Assembly (NCBI GenBank): GCA_036877525.1
Contig: JAZGTH010000102.1
Location: forward strand, 806,501-870,500
DNA from: Chromobotia macracanthus
Lineage: Eukaryota; Chordata; Actinopteri; Cypriniformes; Botiidae
DNA length: 64,000 nt
Direction of reading: 5' to 3'
The notes below the pieces were generated by a model. The model made no database searches and was not told the DNA's origin. It saw only the letters and a program-made list of their open reading frames with translations. Shown here piece after piece: positions 13,691-25,515 of this stretch; the stretch's first letter is position 1; each line of letters opens with the position of its first letter. Both the position numbers and the translations under genes were made by a program.

Positions 13691-16076
13691 AAATTAACAC
13701 ATTTTAGCACTAACAATGCAGTAAAGTATATTTTTGTATTAGTATAAATATTCATCCTGAAACCTTATTTTCTCGCTAGACTTTCTCCCATTTCATGCAC
13801 GACTGTTTAAGAAGCGTCGGGCAGAAGTGTGTGGGTGACATTAAATCAGTGTTTGCCTTCAGCTCTTACAATACAACACTGACAGTGAAGACACGCTCCA
13901 GAACATCCTGGTTTTGAGTCTTGTTGATACACCAATACTGCCTTTCCACTAGGTCATTTAAAGATATATATTCAATGTCAAGAGAAAACTCTTGCAGTGT
14001 GCACCTGCCTGAAGTCTAATGCCAGCTGAAGTGGCTCTGATTCAGGTGTTTTCTGCTCCATCCCTGATCTTCTGTACGAGACTTCAAATGACTCGTGGGC
14101 CTGAGGTCAAACCTGGAAGCAAAGTGGTAACATCACAATGAGTCAGCGCCCAGAAGAAAAGCTCCAGTCACACTTCATGATCTTTGACAAGACAAGGAGG
14201 TGATGAGGAAATAAATAGTGACCTGCAGACATCTGACTAGACCAACACAAAGACACACTCATGCCACAGATGGCTCCTGTCATCCAGATGTGCAATACAG
14301 CCCAGACAGATGGACAGCAGTCTGAGTGAAGAGCATACTGAGGAACTGAGCTTTTGTCATGTTTTAGAAGCAGGATAACTGATCGTCTGTATACATATGT
14401 CTCAGGCTGAGGTCCTGTCTTTCCAACATCAGCTTGACTGGTTTAACTCAGTATCGTGGGGAGATGTTGCATTGACATTTCTACACAAGGAAACACAAAT
14501 ATTTCAGGTCTTTTGTGACAACCATTTTCCTCTGATTGTTAAGTTGACTTAAAAGCAGAATTTAATTTTGGTCCATTTACAGATCCTCATGTTATTGGAT
14601 TTAGGGAAGTGATAGACTAATATGATTTTTGTTTCATTTACCCTGTGTATTTGTTAAATATGCAGTTGTAGTATTTGTATTTCATGTGTTTATCAGCAGC
14701 TGTTATGTAAAACTGTGTGCTGTACATTTAAACGGCATCTTGTCTCTTACAGCATGTGTGTATTTATCAGTGTGTGTGTTCACTGCATCAAACCCATGAT
14801 CTTTCTGTGTTAAACAAGTCTTCATCAAATGAAACATGAAACAAACATGCTGATCACACACAGCGTGTTGTTGTCACACGGTGGTTGTCTGTGTGTGGTA
14901 GACAGACAGGCATTTTCTAATATTACACCCTTGTCTCTGAGACTCATGAAGGTAATAATGAGCAAGGAAACAGTGGCCCCATACTGTCAAACACACAAAG
15001 TAAAAAGTGTTTAAGTGTGTGTATGTAAAAATACACCACCTACGGATTTTCTCTACCATTTTTCTCCTTTTTACTGGCATGCCTGGAAAGCATCATTGCT
15101 CGGTTCACACCCTGACCCTTCAACAACCCCCACCTGCCCTCATCTGCCCTATTCCCTCTGCTTCTGTACCCCGAGTCTTCCTGTATCTGTCTCTTTGCCG
15201 CTGAGGTGGGGGTTTCTGAATGTAATTATGAGGTTGTTTCGTGCAGTTAATTTGCAGTAAACACTCGATTAGGCAGGCGTCTAATTCGTCTTACACACTT
15301 TCCGCAGCAAAGTTTTCTGTTGTGTTTCTGTTGTGCAAATGTTTTCTGTTGTGTGTGTTAATCTCTCCTTGGCAGAATGTTGTGGACCACCATGACTTTT
15401 GTGGAGGCCATACTTTCAATGCATTGTGATTAAAAAAATTTTGCCCTGTAGAAAACTTTAAATTAACATTCACTTGCCACTGCAGAAAATGACACTGTGT
15501 TGCGATGTTTCTAATCTTTTCGATATAATTTTAAGAATGTTAATAATCAAGGTAATGCCTCCACACCCACATCACCAAAAGCACATTTAAAATGTAGTCA
15601 TTGGTTGACAGTGTTTAATACTGTTTACAGTGTATTAAGACAGATGCTGCAGGACTGTGGCTCTATATTGGCTCTGTCAGACACAGACGAGTTCATTTAT
15701 TCAACCAAATGCTGTTAAAAGAGCACAGTGGGCTCCTCCAGCTTTTGTGTGCATCATTGTTGCCTACAGATATTTGACTTTCTTTGAGGTTCCGTCTCCA
15801 AAACCCGTTTTAGAAACAGGAGCCCCAGCGGGAAAAATTACAGTGCAAGTAAATGAGGGTGTTTTCATTAAGAAGTTCTTCTGTCAGCATTTTACAGCAG
15901 TCAGTACAACAACACTGAGAGTATTAAAACACATCTCACAGGTTAAAGATGTTTAGACAGTCTCATAACAGAAATGATTATTCACCATGAGTGTTATTAA
16001 ATTGTAAGGTTAACCATCGTTCCAGCATCAAAGACTCAATGTAAAAACAGATGAAATGTCGTCTGAAGCTTAAATG

Positions 16077-16985
16077 ACACGCCCACAGCCCACCTACAGA
16101 CCGCCCACAGCCCACCTACAGACCACTCACAGTCCACCTACAGACCGCTCACAGCCCACCTACAGACCGCTCACAGCCCACCTACAGACCGCTCACAGCC
16201 CACCTACAGACCGCTCACAGCCCACCTACAGACCGCCCACAGCCCACCTACAGACCGCTCACAGCCCACCTACAGACCGCTCACAGCCCACCTACAGACC
16301 GCTCACTGCCCACCTACAGACCGACAGCCCACCTACAGACCGCCCACAGCCCACCTACAGACCGCTCACAGCCCACCTACAGACCGCTCATTGCCCACCT
16401 ACAGACCGCCCACCTACAGACCGCTCACAGCCCACCTACAGACCGCTCACAGCCCACCTACAGACCGCTTATTGCCCACCTACAGACCGCTCACAGTCCA
16501 CCTACAGACCGCTCACAGCCCACCTACAGACCGCTCACAGCCCACCTACAGACCGCCCACAGCCCACCTACAGACCGCTCACAGCCCACCTACAGACCGC
16601 TCACAGTCCACCTACAGACCGCTCATTGCCCACCTACAGACCGCCCACCTACAGACCGCTCACAGTCCACCTACAGACCGCTCACACCCAAGACCTACAG
16701 ACCGCCCACAGTCCACCTACAGACCGCCCACAGCCCACCTACAGACCGCCCACAGCCCACCTACAGACCGCCCACAGCCCACCTACAGACCGCTCATTGC
16801 CCACCTACAGACCGCCCACCTACAGACCGCTCACAGTCCACCTACAGACCGCTCACAGTCCACCTACAGACCGCTCACAGCCCACCTACAGACCGCTCAC
16901 AGCCCACCTACAGACCGCTCACAGCCCACCTACAGACCGCTCACAGCCCACCTACAGACCGCCCACAGCCCACCTACAGACCGCG
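16077..16985. repeat. 22-bp minisatellite, about 41 copies
   Basis: The unit is about CCCACCTACAGACCGCTCACAG (given here as its two halves, CCCACCTACAG and ACCGCTCACAG). Variants include CCCACAG for CTCACAG, AGTCCAC for AGCCCAC, and shortened units reading CCCACCTACAGACCG twice in a row. Because 22 is not a multiple of three, a stop-free unit leaves several frames open, giving long reading frames (319 and 203 codons) that are by-products of the repeat. GC is much higher than in the flanks. Confidence 0.95.
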
Positions 16986-17633
16986 ATCTTATGCGATTTT
17001 AAAAACTTAAACTCTGGTTGGTTGAACATTTGATTGCCAAAGACAGACCTGCCTGATTGTAAATCAACAGAATAAAGATGATTTTAAAGTGAATGTGTCT
17101 GCATATTAAATTCTCAATGAAGCATAATACATTAAATCTAGAGTTATTCTGCCATGTTGTCCTTCTATGAGGCATAACATTAGATATTTCTCTCCCATTT
17201 AACTGTTTAACTAAATCATGTTGAACAGTGCAGTCACAGACTACAGACTCTTTAAAGTGAAGATTCACTCTCATCTGTTTCTCTTGAGTGTTTGTTTGCA
17301 GTGCGTGTTAATCTGTGTACTCACACACAATGAGAGGCTGACTTCACCCTGACAGATTTTGTGTTTCGGCATTGGCGAGCTTTTACTTGTTTGCTTTCAT
17401 AAACCTTTCATAAACCCCCTGGCCAACAATGCACATTTATTCTTATTAGCCACACAAGAGAATGTGTGTTATCACACCCACCCAGACAGACCACAAAGTA
17501 ATGCTGGTAAATTCAGTGGGTGTAGACCTCCATAAGTGTGCTGTTTTGCTTGGCTGCCAGGTCATTTTTCTTGGATTTATGGTACACCTAATAAAACATG
17601 ATAAATAAAACATGATCTTTTAACAAAATCTGT

Positions 17634-17992
17634 TATTATTTACTCACCCTCATGTCAGTAACAAACCCATATGACTCTCCTTCTTCTGTAGAAGACAAAA
17701 TAATTATATTGATTTTCTATTAATTCATAATGAATGGGAACTGAGGTTTTCAGGTTTTGAAAATGCCACAAAAGCTAAAGTAGTTCAATTGTGCTGCTTA
17801 ATATTAAAAGCTTTCTAAGGCCTTAATATGTTTGTATGAGAAACAGGCCAAAATTTAAAGCATTGTTTTTTTTAAGGTTTTAAACCTCAGTCCCCAATGT
17901 TTGTAATCACAAAAGAGCGACTGCTACTGGAAATCTGTCATTTTTTTCCAGAAAAAAATGGTTTGGAATGACATGAGGGTGAGTAAATGATA
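17634..17992. mobile_element. non-autonomous element with terminal inverted repeats
   Basis: The left end, TATTATTTACTCACCCTC followed by ATGTCA (17,634-17,657), is the reverse complement of the right end (17,969-17,992) with one mismatch over 24 bases. The interior is about 310 bases, AT-rich and has no coding capacity. This is the form of a MITE-like DNA transposon derivative. Partial copies sharing the terminal motif lie near 13.6, 22.3 and 38.1 kb. The family name and target-site duplication were not determined. Confidence 0.7.
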
Positions 17993-19633
17993 AGAGAATT
18001 TACGGGCTTCTCTTGTAATCCGTTTTTATTTTGTGATAAGCAGAATATTTTGTGACGTGTTTGATGTTGTTTTTGATTATGTAACCTCTCACAGTTTTAA
18101 AGACACTGGATAAAAACAAATGGCACAAAAATGTCAGAGCGTTGCAAAGTTCATCACCCTCTAAATATGACACAGTAAGAGCTGTTGTTTACTGATAATG
18201 TTTTTGACTGTTAGACAAATGTGTAAAGACAATGCCACGCTGCTCAAATTTCCTCCAGGAAAATGAAAAGTTGTCAGGGTTCGAGGATAAGACAGACGAC
18301 ATTCCTGGAGAAATTATACTCTGAAGAGTTTTTTTTGCCTCCCAACCAAAACCTTTCCTGGCAGCAACACTTTTAGTGCACATGTTATTGATTTTTTACC
18401 TTTAAAGAAAAAGACAATCACAGACAGACTAAAGATATTTCCTGAAATCACAATCTTAGGTGATACTGAGGAGCATTTGGACTAATTAAATCAGAGGTTA
18501 ACAATTAAAGTTCCATGAAGTGTCATTTCTAATTTACCAATTTACCAAAGCTGAACAATCATAAAAACAGTGTCTGCCTCTCTATAAGTGAGCTGCAAAT
18601 TGATTTGTAGTGTGTTGTAATTGTGAATTTCCAGGATCATCTGAGTTCAAGGTGTGAGAAAAAGGGTGATGTGACCTATAATTATATTGTCTGTGTAAGC
18701 ATAAACAACAAAACAGAGGAAACTCAGGCACACATGATAATTTAAAATTGCATGCTTTTCTCCAAAACAGCCCTGAAGACCTTTTCTGTAATGTCAGTAA
18801 CAGGGTCTGTGACAGCTTTTGCAATTTGGCCCTAATTCAGGAAATAATTCAGAATTATTTCTAAAAGGTGACAAGAAAGAAAAATGTTGCCAAAGAGGCT
18901 TTTAAAATGTGCATGAAGTCTCTAATAGTCTGTCTCAAAAGCTCTAGACTCAAAACAGAAGCTTAGGAAACTGCACCCTAAACCCATTTCAAAGTGACTG
19001 AAATAGATTTAGATCTCAAACTGATCATTATCACCAGCCCAAATGGATATTTGATTGCTTTAAAGACTGAAAGAGTCAGACACAATTTCCCGGCTGGTAT
19101 TCTCGTCTCTCCAGCACACGTTGCTCCAGAGAGGACCAGCAGAGAAGACCTTGTCACTTCTTTTCTAATATCCATCCACAGAAGACCATTCAGGGTTCAG
19201 TCGCACTGAGGTTGAGAACTGATGGGTCTTACTGAAATCATTACAGCAATCCTGTCTGTGATATTTTCACTCTGCAGTTTTGAAAGATTCTTATTGCACC
19301 TGCCCCAGCATGAGAGTAAAAAATAGCAATGATAACAATACAAGAACAATAACCTAAAATGAAAAAAAGTTGCTGTTCTCATCACTGCCAACACATGCCG
19401 TTCCTTTTCAGGTTCAGTCCAGAATGCTTCCAAATATAAAGACTAAAAATAGGGACCTACATAAAACTAGGTTAATCTGGATGTTATTGTATTTTTCTAA
19501 ATCAAAAATAGAGTATCAAAATAGAAAACTCCACCATAATATTGTAAACACAAACGGTTAATTTCAATAGTTTTAAATAATTTTGATAAATAATAATTTT
19601 GTCTTTTTATTTAATATCCTGGTGATTCTTTTC

Positions 19634-19718
19634 CATATGCTGAAAGTGAATGGGGACTGGAGCTGGGGCTGTCAGCTCCAAAGTTACAGCTCCAGTCCCC
19701 ATTCACTTTCAGCATATG
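19634..19718. repeat. perfect 32-bp inverted repeat (hairpin)
   Basis: Bases 19,634-19,665 are the exact reverse complement of 19,687-19,718, with a 21-base spacer. The arm begins CATATGCTGAAAGTGAATGG. A perfect stem of this length, with a C-rich strand in AT-rich DNA, suggests the core of a palindromic mobile element or a recent fold-back duplication. A transcribed hairpin is possible, but nothing shows a promoter. Confidence 0.9.
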
Positions 19719-20674
19719 ATAAAGGTGTGCAGGATATGCTTCACATATTCTGTGTGTGTGTGTTCTACAGAAGACAGAAGGTCGTGTGGGTCTGGAACAT
19801 GAGTGAGTACATACAGAAGTTTCTTTTGTGGGTACATTTTCCCTTTAAATGGACAGAACAAGAACATCAGACAGACTCAGTCTGAAGGTGAACATATGAA
19901 AGACTCACAGGAAATTACACGTTCTTCCTGTCCCTCATTACAGCCACATCAGAAGAGAGAACCTGAATGTATCTCCTGCTGTTAGCATAACTTCCCACCC
20001 TAATGAACATATACTCAATTCAAACAACATGAGAGTGACGTTCTCCAGTTATTCTTACAGCAGGACAATGAAACAGACATTTGATGTCAAATTCAGCTGG
20101 AGTCTGAACTATCTGAAGAGTGAGGAAGTCACGTTCCTACATCAAGGCAGTGTGTAAAGCTTCTCTGAATGTATGTTAGAAGCTGCTCATCAGCTTTCTA
20201 AACAGGAACAAACATGACTCCGTTACACACTGCTGACTCACCCAGAGAAAAACATTTCAGTGCAGACAGCTGGGTTTTATGCAGCTCAAAAGACTGGAGA
20301 AATCAATGCCCCCACATGACACAGGTCAGGATCTATATGGTCTTCCTGAAAACCCCTTAACCTTGAGTGCTGTTAAGTGCAAATGGACAGAAAGGAAAGT
20401 AAGACAGTCTAAAGCAAGCTGCAGTACACATCCTACAGGTGTAATGTTTTAAGTGCACAACTCACAGTCGCTCTCCGCAGACAACACTGATCTGGAACAA
20501 TCACAGGATCCGTCCACACCTGCAAGTCCCTCATGTTTGATGTGACCTGTCTAGTGAGGGAGGAAACTGTGGTAGGTGGAGACATTTTAGAGAGATTATA
20601 CCACAGTAAGGTATGTGCTAACTTTTTCATCACTCTGGATTTTATGCAAAACTTGACATTTTAAAGTATGAAAG

Positions 20675-20734
20675 ATGTGTGTGTGTGTCGTGTGTGTGTG
20701 TGTGTGTGTGTGTGTGAGACAGAGAGAGAGAGAC
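20675..20734. repeat. (GT)n(GA)n compound microsatellite
   Basis: Interrupted GT run followed by a short GA run. Confidence 0.85.
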
Positions 20735-22289
20735 GGCATTTCAACACACCTGCACAAAATCAAAAGATATATGGACACCCAACAAACCTGACAACTAAAA
20801 ACTGGATTACACTACATGACTGTAACACCTGAAGAGATTTTAAAATACAAGGCATCACACTGGAGAATTTGTAACACCTCTCGAAGAATTTTTTAAGTTT
20901 TTAAGAACTTGATACATAATCTTGCCATATGGTGTATACTTCTAAAACATAAAAAACACCTGAAATGACTGTTTATAACAATCTTTTTATCTCACCTTTA
21001 AAGCTGCAATCTGTAACTTTTGCCTCTATACTGCCATCTCTGTTTGAAACTAGATGTTTGGGTAAAAATGACTCTGCATAGTTCATACCTCCCCAATTAA
21101 CAACAGAGCCACAGTGGTAACATTATTACATGTTACATTAATTGTTTTCTTGTGTTGTGTGTTTTATGTTGGTCCTATTAAACTGATCCACAGTCAGGCA
21201 GCACCTGAAGATCTGAAGCCTGTTGGAAAATCAAGCTATTTTAATCTGTCACAAATGGTCCAGTTTCAGACGATCTCACTGTAGCCGTGAAACCAGCACT
21301 GGCACCGGTGCAGATGTCTGCGACCAGCTGCTTAAACAGTATGCAACCCATAAGAATTATTGAGTAAACTCTTTAAACTATGAACTGATAGGAGCATCTT
21401 CCCTCAGGTGCCAGAAAACCTTTGTTTGCACATATGGAGTCCCCTGCCGTATCTCACATCTGGTTTGCTACGACTGTTCTGATAAACTCCTGGCAGCGTT
21501 TGTGTTCACAAGGAGAAAATGAGTGTAATCTGTGAACACAGATAAACGCTGTGTTTTAGATTAAACCTGTGATAGTTCAATCAGAATGTGGAATCATGGT
21601 TTTTCTGCAGCAGCCTCTAAGGTTTATCACAGTTGTTAGGTAAGATCAATTGATCAAAGGGAAGTTATGTCTGTAGGTTGAGGTTGTAAAGATTAAGAAT
21701 AGAGGAAAGGTTTAAGTGCTCTAAAGTGTCTTATTTGAACCTGTAGGGTTCTGCCTTGGAGAGGAGATGTTTCTGGATTGGTTGGTGCAGATCACATGAC
21801 CTCTGGCCACAAAGATTAATAGAGAAGCAGTCAGCTTTTACAGCCACGCTCCGAAAAAGAACAGAAACATTAAAAAAGAGCTTTAATAAAAGCAGTAATG
21901 CATGAAAATCACTGATTCAGAACCTGTTTTCTGCTCCAGAGAAGAAAGTCTTTTTAACAGTGCGGGTGACTCCCAAATTATTTTGTGTGAACGTACCCTT
22001 CAACTGGCATGTGAGAGATTGAACTGAGTGACTGATGAAGTCTGAACAGTAAAAACACTGAAAGAAACGTGACAAGATAATCACTGAGAACATGTGAAGA
22101 TCCAGAGTGAAAGTGAGTCAGGAACAGGGTTCCTGACACCAAATATCTTTCACTACACCCAGTTATATAGAGAACAGCACACGTTCATGATTCTCATGAA
22201 CCTGAGTGTGTTTAAAACTTCTTAACACTGACAGATACTTTTAAAACAGGCAGTGAACAACATCAGTGAATCAGTGCAAATACCTTTTC

Positions 22290-22400
22290 CCTTAAAGGAA
22301 CAGAATCCTCATAAATGACAAATCTGGCATTATTTACTCACCTACATGTCCATCAAAATTCACAGTCTTTCTTCTGTGAAACACCAAAAGGTGAAGATTT
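22290..22400. repeat. dispersed-element relic
   Basis: The words ATTTACTCACCTACATGTCC and CTTTCTTCTGTGAAACACC match the ends of the element at 17.6 kb and the intronic copy at 38.1 kb. Confidence 0.5.
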
Positions 22401-24895
22401 GAAGTGAATTGTACTGGCTATACTGTTTCATACAAATACTTTAAATGGGGACATTTTTACAGACACAAAAGCATCATTTATCATAAAATGATCCAAAAGG
22501 CCTCTGACCAGTTAAGCGCAAAATGCACTGATCTATCTAAAACAAAAACTTCCACAATCAGAGGAGGCTGTCTGAGTCGATCTCTGCTAGAGAAGGCAGA
22601 GGAAACTGCTGTACCCACTGATTCAGCATCAGAATCCAGTGAGTACAGTGCCTGCACCTATTGTGTAGATGTTCATCTTCTGACAGGCAAGCAATTAAAG
22701 CCAACAGCCTCAGCCAGAGCTGTGGCCTCCGCCAGGATCTGTAATGACAGCCCAGCAAAGACAGAGGCACAGAACAGGAAAAATAATGTGATTAGAAGCT
22801 TGAATTGCAATCGTATCACATGTATTTCCTCTCTCTCTCAATCTGTAGCGATGGAGAGCTTGATTTATATGATGGGGAACCAAAGGAACAGTGTAAACAG
22901 AAAAGGAAAGCTAGTTTTGTTGAGTTATAACCACAGGAAACTCAGGCTGTAACAAGCATCTATTTTTCTCACTCTAACTCCCTGCAGAACCACAACACCA
23001 TCTGCAACATCTCATGAAGCAGTTTGGAAAGTTTTACTGTTGCTAAGAATGATGATGACAAAGAAATGTGTTTTGCAGTCACTATCCAAAATGCAAGTCT
23101 GCTGGGAGAAAACATTGCAAGTGAATGTATACACGCCTGTAAATTAAAACCTGAGAGGAAAAGGGTTTCTATGGCAACTGCCGTTATCTCTCTGATAGGA
23201 GTTTGACTGGAACCTCAGTGTGCAGGAATAAAACCTCACCTGAGGCTCTGAGATGCTTAAAAATAGAAGCAGCGAATGAGCGAGTGTGTGTGAAACCTGT
23301 CGCACAGCAGAAAACAAGAGCTGCAGTTCATGCTGCACCTTATCTGATCTGAACGTCACTAATGCGTCTGGATAAAAGATAAACTGCGGTAAGTTGTGAT
23401 TGGGGTAATTAGCTGTCAACCTGCAAAGCTGTTTTGTAAGAAAAACGAAGTAAACCTTGACCTCAACAAAATGCTGTTTTCTTTCAATTACCAATCCTAT
23501 TCTGACATGATCTTTATAAAACTTGTTTCTTCAGATTCATTTATTTGTATGAGGTGTTATTTAGGAAAAAAGCAAATATTAACTATAGCTAAATATAACT
23601 TCCCCTTACAAAAATGTGTCATGGTAACCACAGTTTCTGCCTTAATATTATAGTTACTTATTGTTATTGTTAGCACTGCTGTCTTTAAAATAAGAAATGT
23701 AAAACAATGGCAGGAGAAAACTTTATACACCATCTTAAGGAGATGTAGTAAAATACTTACAGTAGTAAAATAACTGTAGTTACCACAGAAAATTTATGTA
23801 AGGATCCACAACGTTTGGAGAGCTTTTGAGTTCATCTTCCATGTATGTAAAATGCATTGTGGCTTGAAGGTCTCTGGAGGTCAGTACAAGACAGGGTAAA
23901 TTTGACTGGCATTTTACTGGAAACGTTCTTACATCCTAAGATTGCTATTCTTAAGGCAACATTGTTATTGTTGTGTATGGGTGTTCATCTCTGGACATTA
24001 TTTCTTGTGAATATACATATATAAAGAGAAATACCTGTGCATGATTAGGACACACTGTGCTTCAGTGCTCTGCTAAATCCTGCATTCCTACATCCTACAT
24101 AAATCCTACAAGATATCATTCAAACAATCATATCATGCTCCAGTTGAAAGCATTTTAAAAATACTGTCAATGAATTCTTTGAAATGAAGATTTGAATGTA
24201 AATCACCTTCTGTTATATTCAGAGGCTTTATTCTGTTCATAGGGTTGATAAATTCTTAATCACTTGCCCGATGACTAAGAATTCAATGTAAATTGAAATA
24301 TGTTGGTGTTTCAAAGATTCTGTGTCTGCTCTGTTAAGTATCTGTAGGTATAACTTGGGCTCCACATTTGCATTTCAGGTGACAACCAACATCCATCTGC
24401 TGCAACCCAAACCCATTTAAGCATCTCAACCTGCTAAAATGCTGCAAACTCAACCAGACCAGACTTGAGTTACCTGGTGAAGGGCAGATAACAGCTGGAG
24501 AAGAACTTTCTGCATTCATCATACAGGATTAAGATAGCATACAGTCATTCTGTGCACAGATGTGATGTGTTTTGGGAAACACCAGCTTGCATCATTCTGA
24601 ACTGAAGCTTCTGCTAAGCTGAAACAGTTTCTGTGCAAGTGTTTGTTTTGAAATGCTCAGCTCAGTTGTCAGGAGTGCGGTTTGAACAGCACAGCACTAC
24701 TGTCACCGTGTGGTGGAGACTGGAACACGGAAACATTTCTTGCTCCTGCATTAATCAAAATCCAGTTTACAGTTTGATTATCTTATGTCATGGTTAATTT
24801 TTCTTGCAGTTACATTAAAATATTAATTGCATTTGCCTGTGTGTCACTTTACATCCATACTCTTCCCTTAATCATCAAATTGTTTGTTCTAAGAA

Positions 24896-24975
24896 ACACA
24901 CACACACACAGACACACAGACACACAGACACACAGACACACAGACACACAGACACACAGACACACAGACACACTT
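24896..24975. repeat. 8-bp tandem repeat (ACACACAG)n
   Basis: About nine units of ACACACAG, preceded by a short pure CA run. Confidence 0.95.
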
Positions 24976-25047
24976 TAAGATTAGAATCAAGCATAAGCCT
25001 AAACTTATAAAATGATCAATTAAAACAATAAATGCAAGAACTTCAAG

Positions 25048-25053
25048 TTTATT
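25048..25053 (-). terminator. pnn: candidate pnn polyadenylation signal
   Basis: AATAAA on the minus strand about 460 bases past the pnn stop codon. The position suits the end of a 3' UTR, but the assignment is by motif only. Confidence 0.4.
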
Positions 25054-25515
25054 TTTTTGTCATTCATAAAAAAGCAGATAAATATCTCCAAAAGAAGAAC
25101 AACTTCACCACTGTCAGAATGATTCCTTATTTAATGAAGGTTTGAAATCACATCTTTACAGCATCACATCACCAAAACAGTCAGTGACTGAGCTGCTATA
25201 CAACAAACTTTCTGGAATCAACATGGTTAACAGATCAACACAAAAAGCATTTCAAGAGCAGTCCTGAAACAGTCAAATGTTCTGCTCTCACACCACATGT
25301 ACTCAATGCTGTTAGAGTGACATCTCTTAAAAGCACACTTTATAAACGTTAAAAACCATGTAAGCAGTTACTAGAGGACACGCGTAAAAAAAAGTTCAAA
25401 AGATGATTTTAAATCTTAAAGTTACTCAGGGAAAGCTGTAAGACATATCTCAAACACCTGTTCTGACCACATGATTCTGACAAATCTTAAAGACTGAAAA
25501 TACTAAACTTTTTTC

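Larger units (their letters stand above)
1..16073. other. gene-poor intergenic sequence
   Basis: I recognise no gene here. The open frames are short (about 100 codons or fewer), lack splice-consistent partners and resemble no family I know. The stretch holds microsatellites (1.41, 3.30, 4.18, 6.65 and 9.70 kb), a dispersed repeat at about 9.04-9.26 kb that recurs in gemin2, and a relic of a dispersed element at about 13.6 kb. A three-fold repeat of about 13 bp lies at 13,050-13,093 and is bounded by CATGTGAC motifs. Distal regulatory elements cannot be excluded by eye. Confidence 0.6.
16986..24895. other. intergenic sequence with transposon relics
   Basis: I recognise no gene. The stretch contains the terminal-inverted-repeat element at 17.6 kb, the 32-bp hairpin at 19.6 kb, a GT/GA microsatellite at 20.7 kb and another relic of the 17.6-kb element type at 22.3 kb. 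At about 23.56-23.80 kb it is AT-rich with GGTAACCACAG-type words. The longest frame (182 codons, 22,404-22,952, plus) starts inside the relic, has low-complexity composition and matches no family I know. Confidence 0.55.

Noticed and set aside
16074..17033. 319-codon open frame as a repetitive protein gene
   Set aside because: It is created by the 22-bp minisatellite. There is no signal peptide or domain and no unique coding sequence around it.
22404..22952. 182-codon open frame on the plus strand
   Set aside because: It begins inside a dispersed-element relic, contains nothing I can recognise, and shows no splice partners. Length alone is weak evidence.
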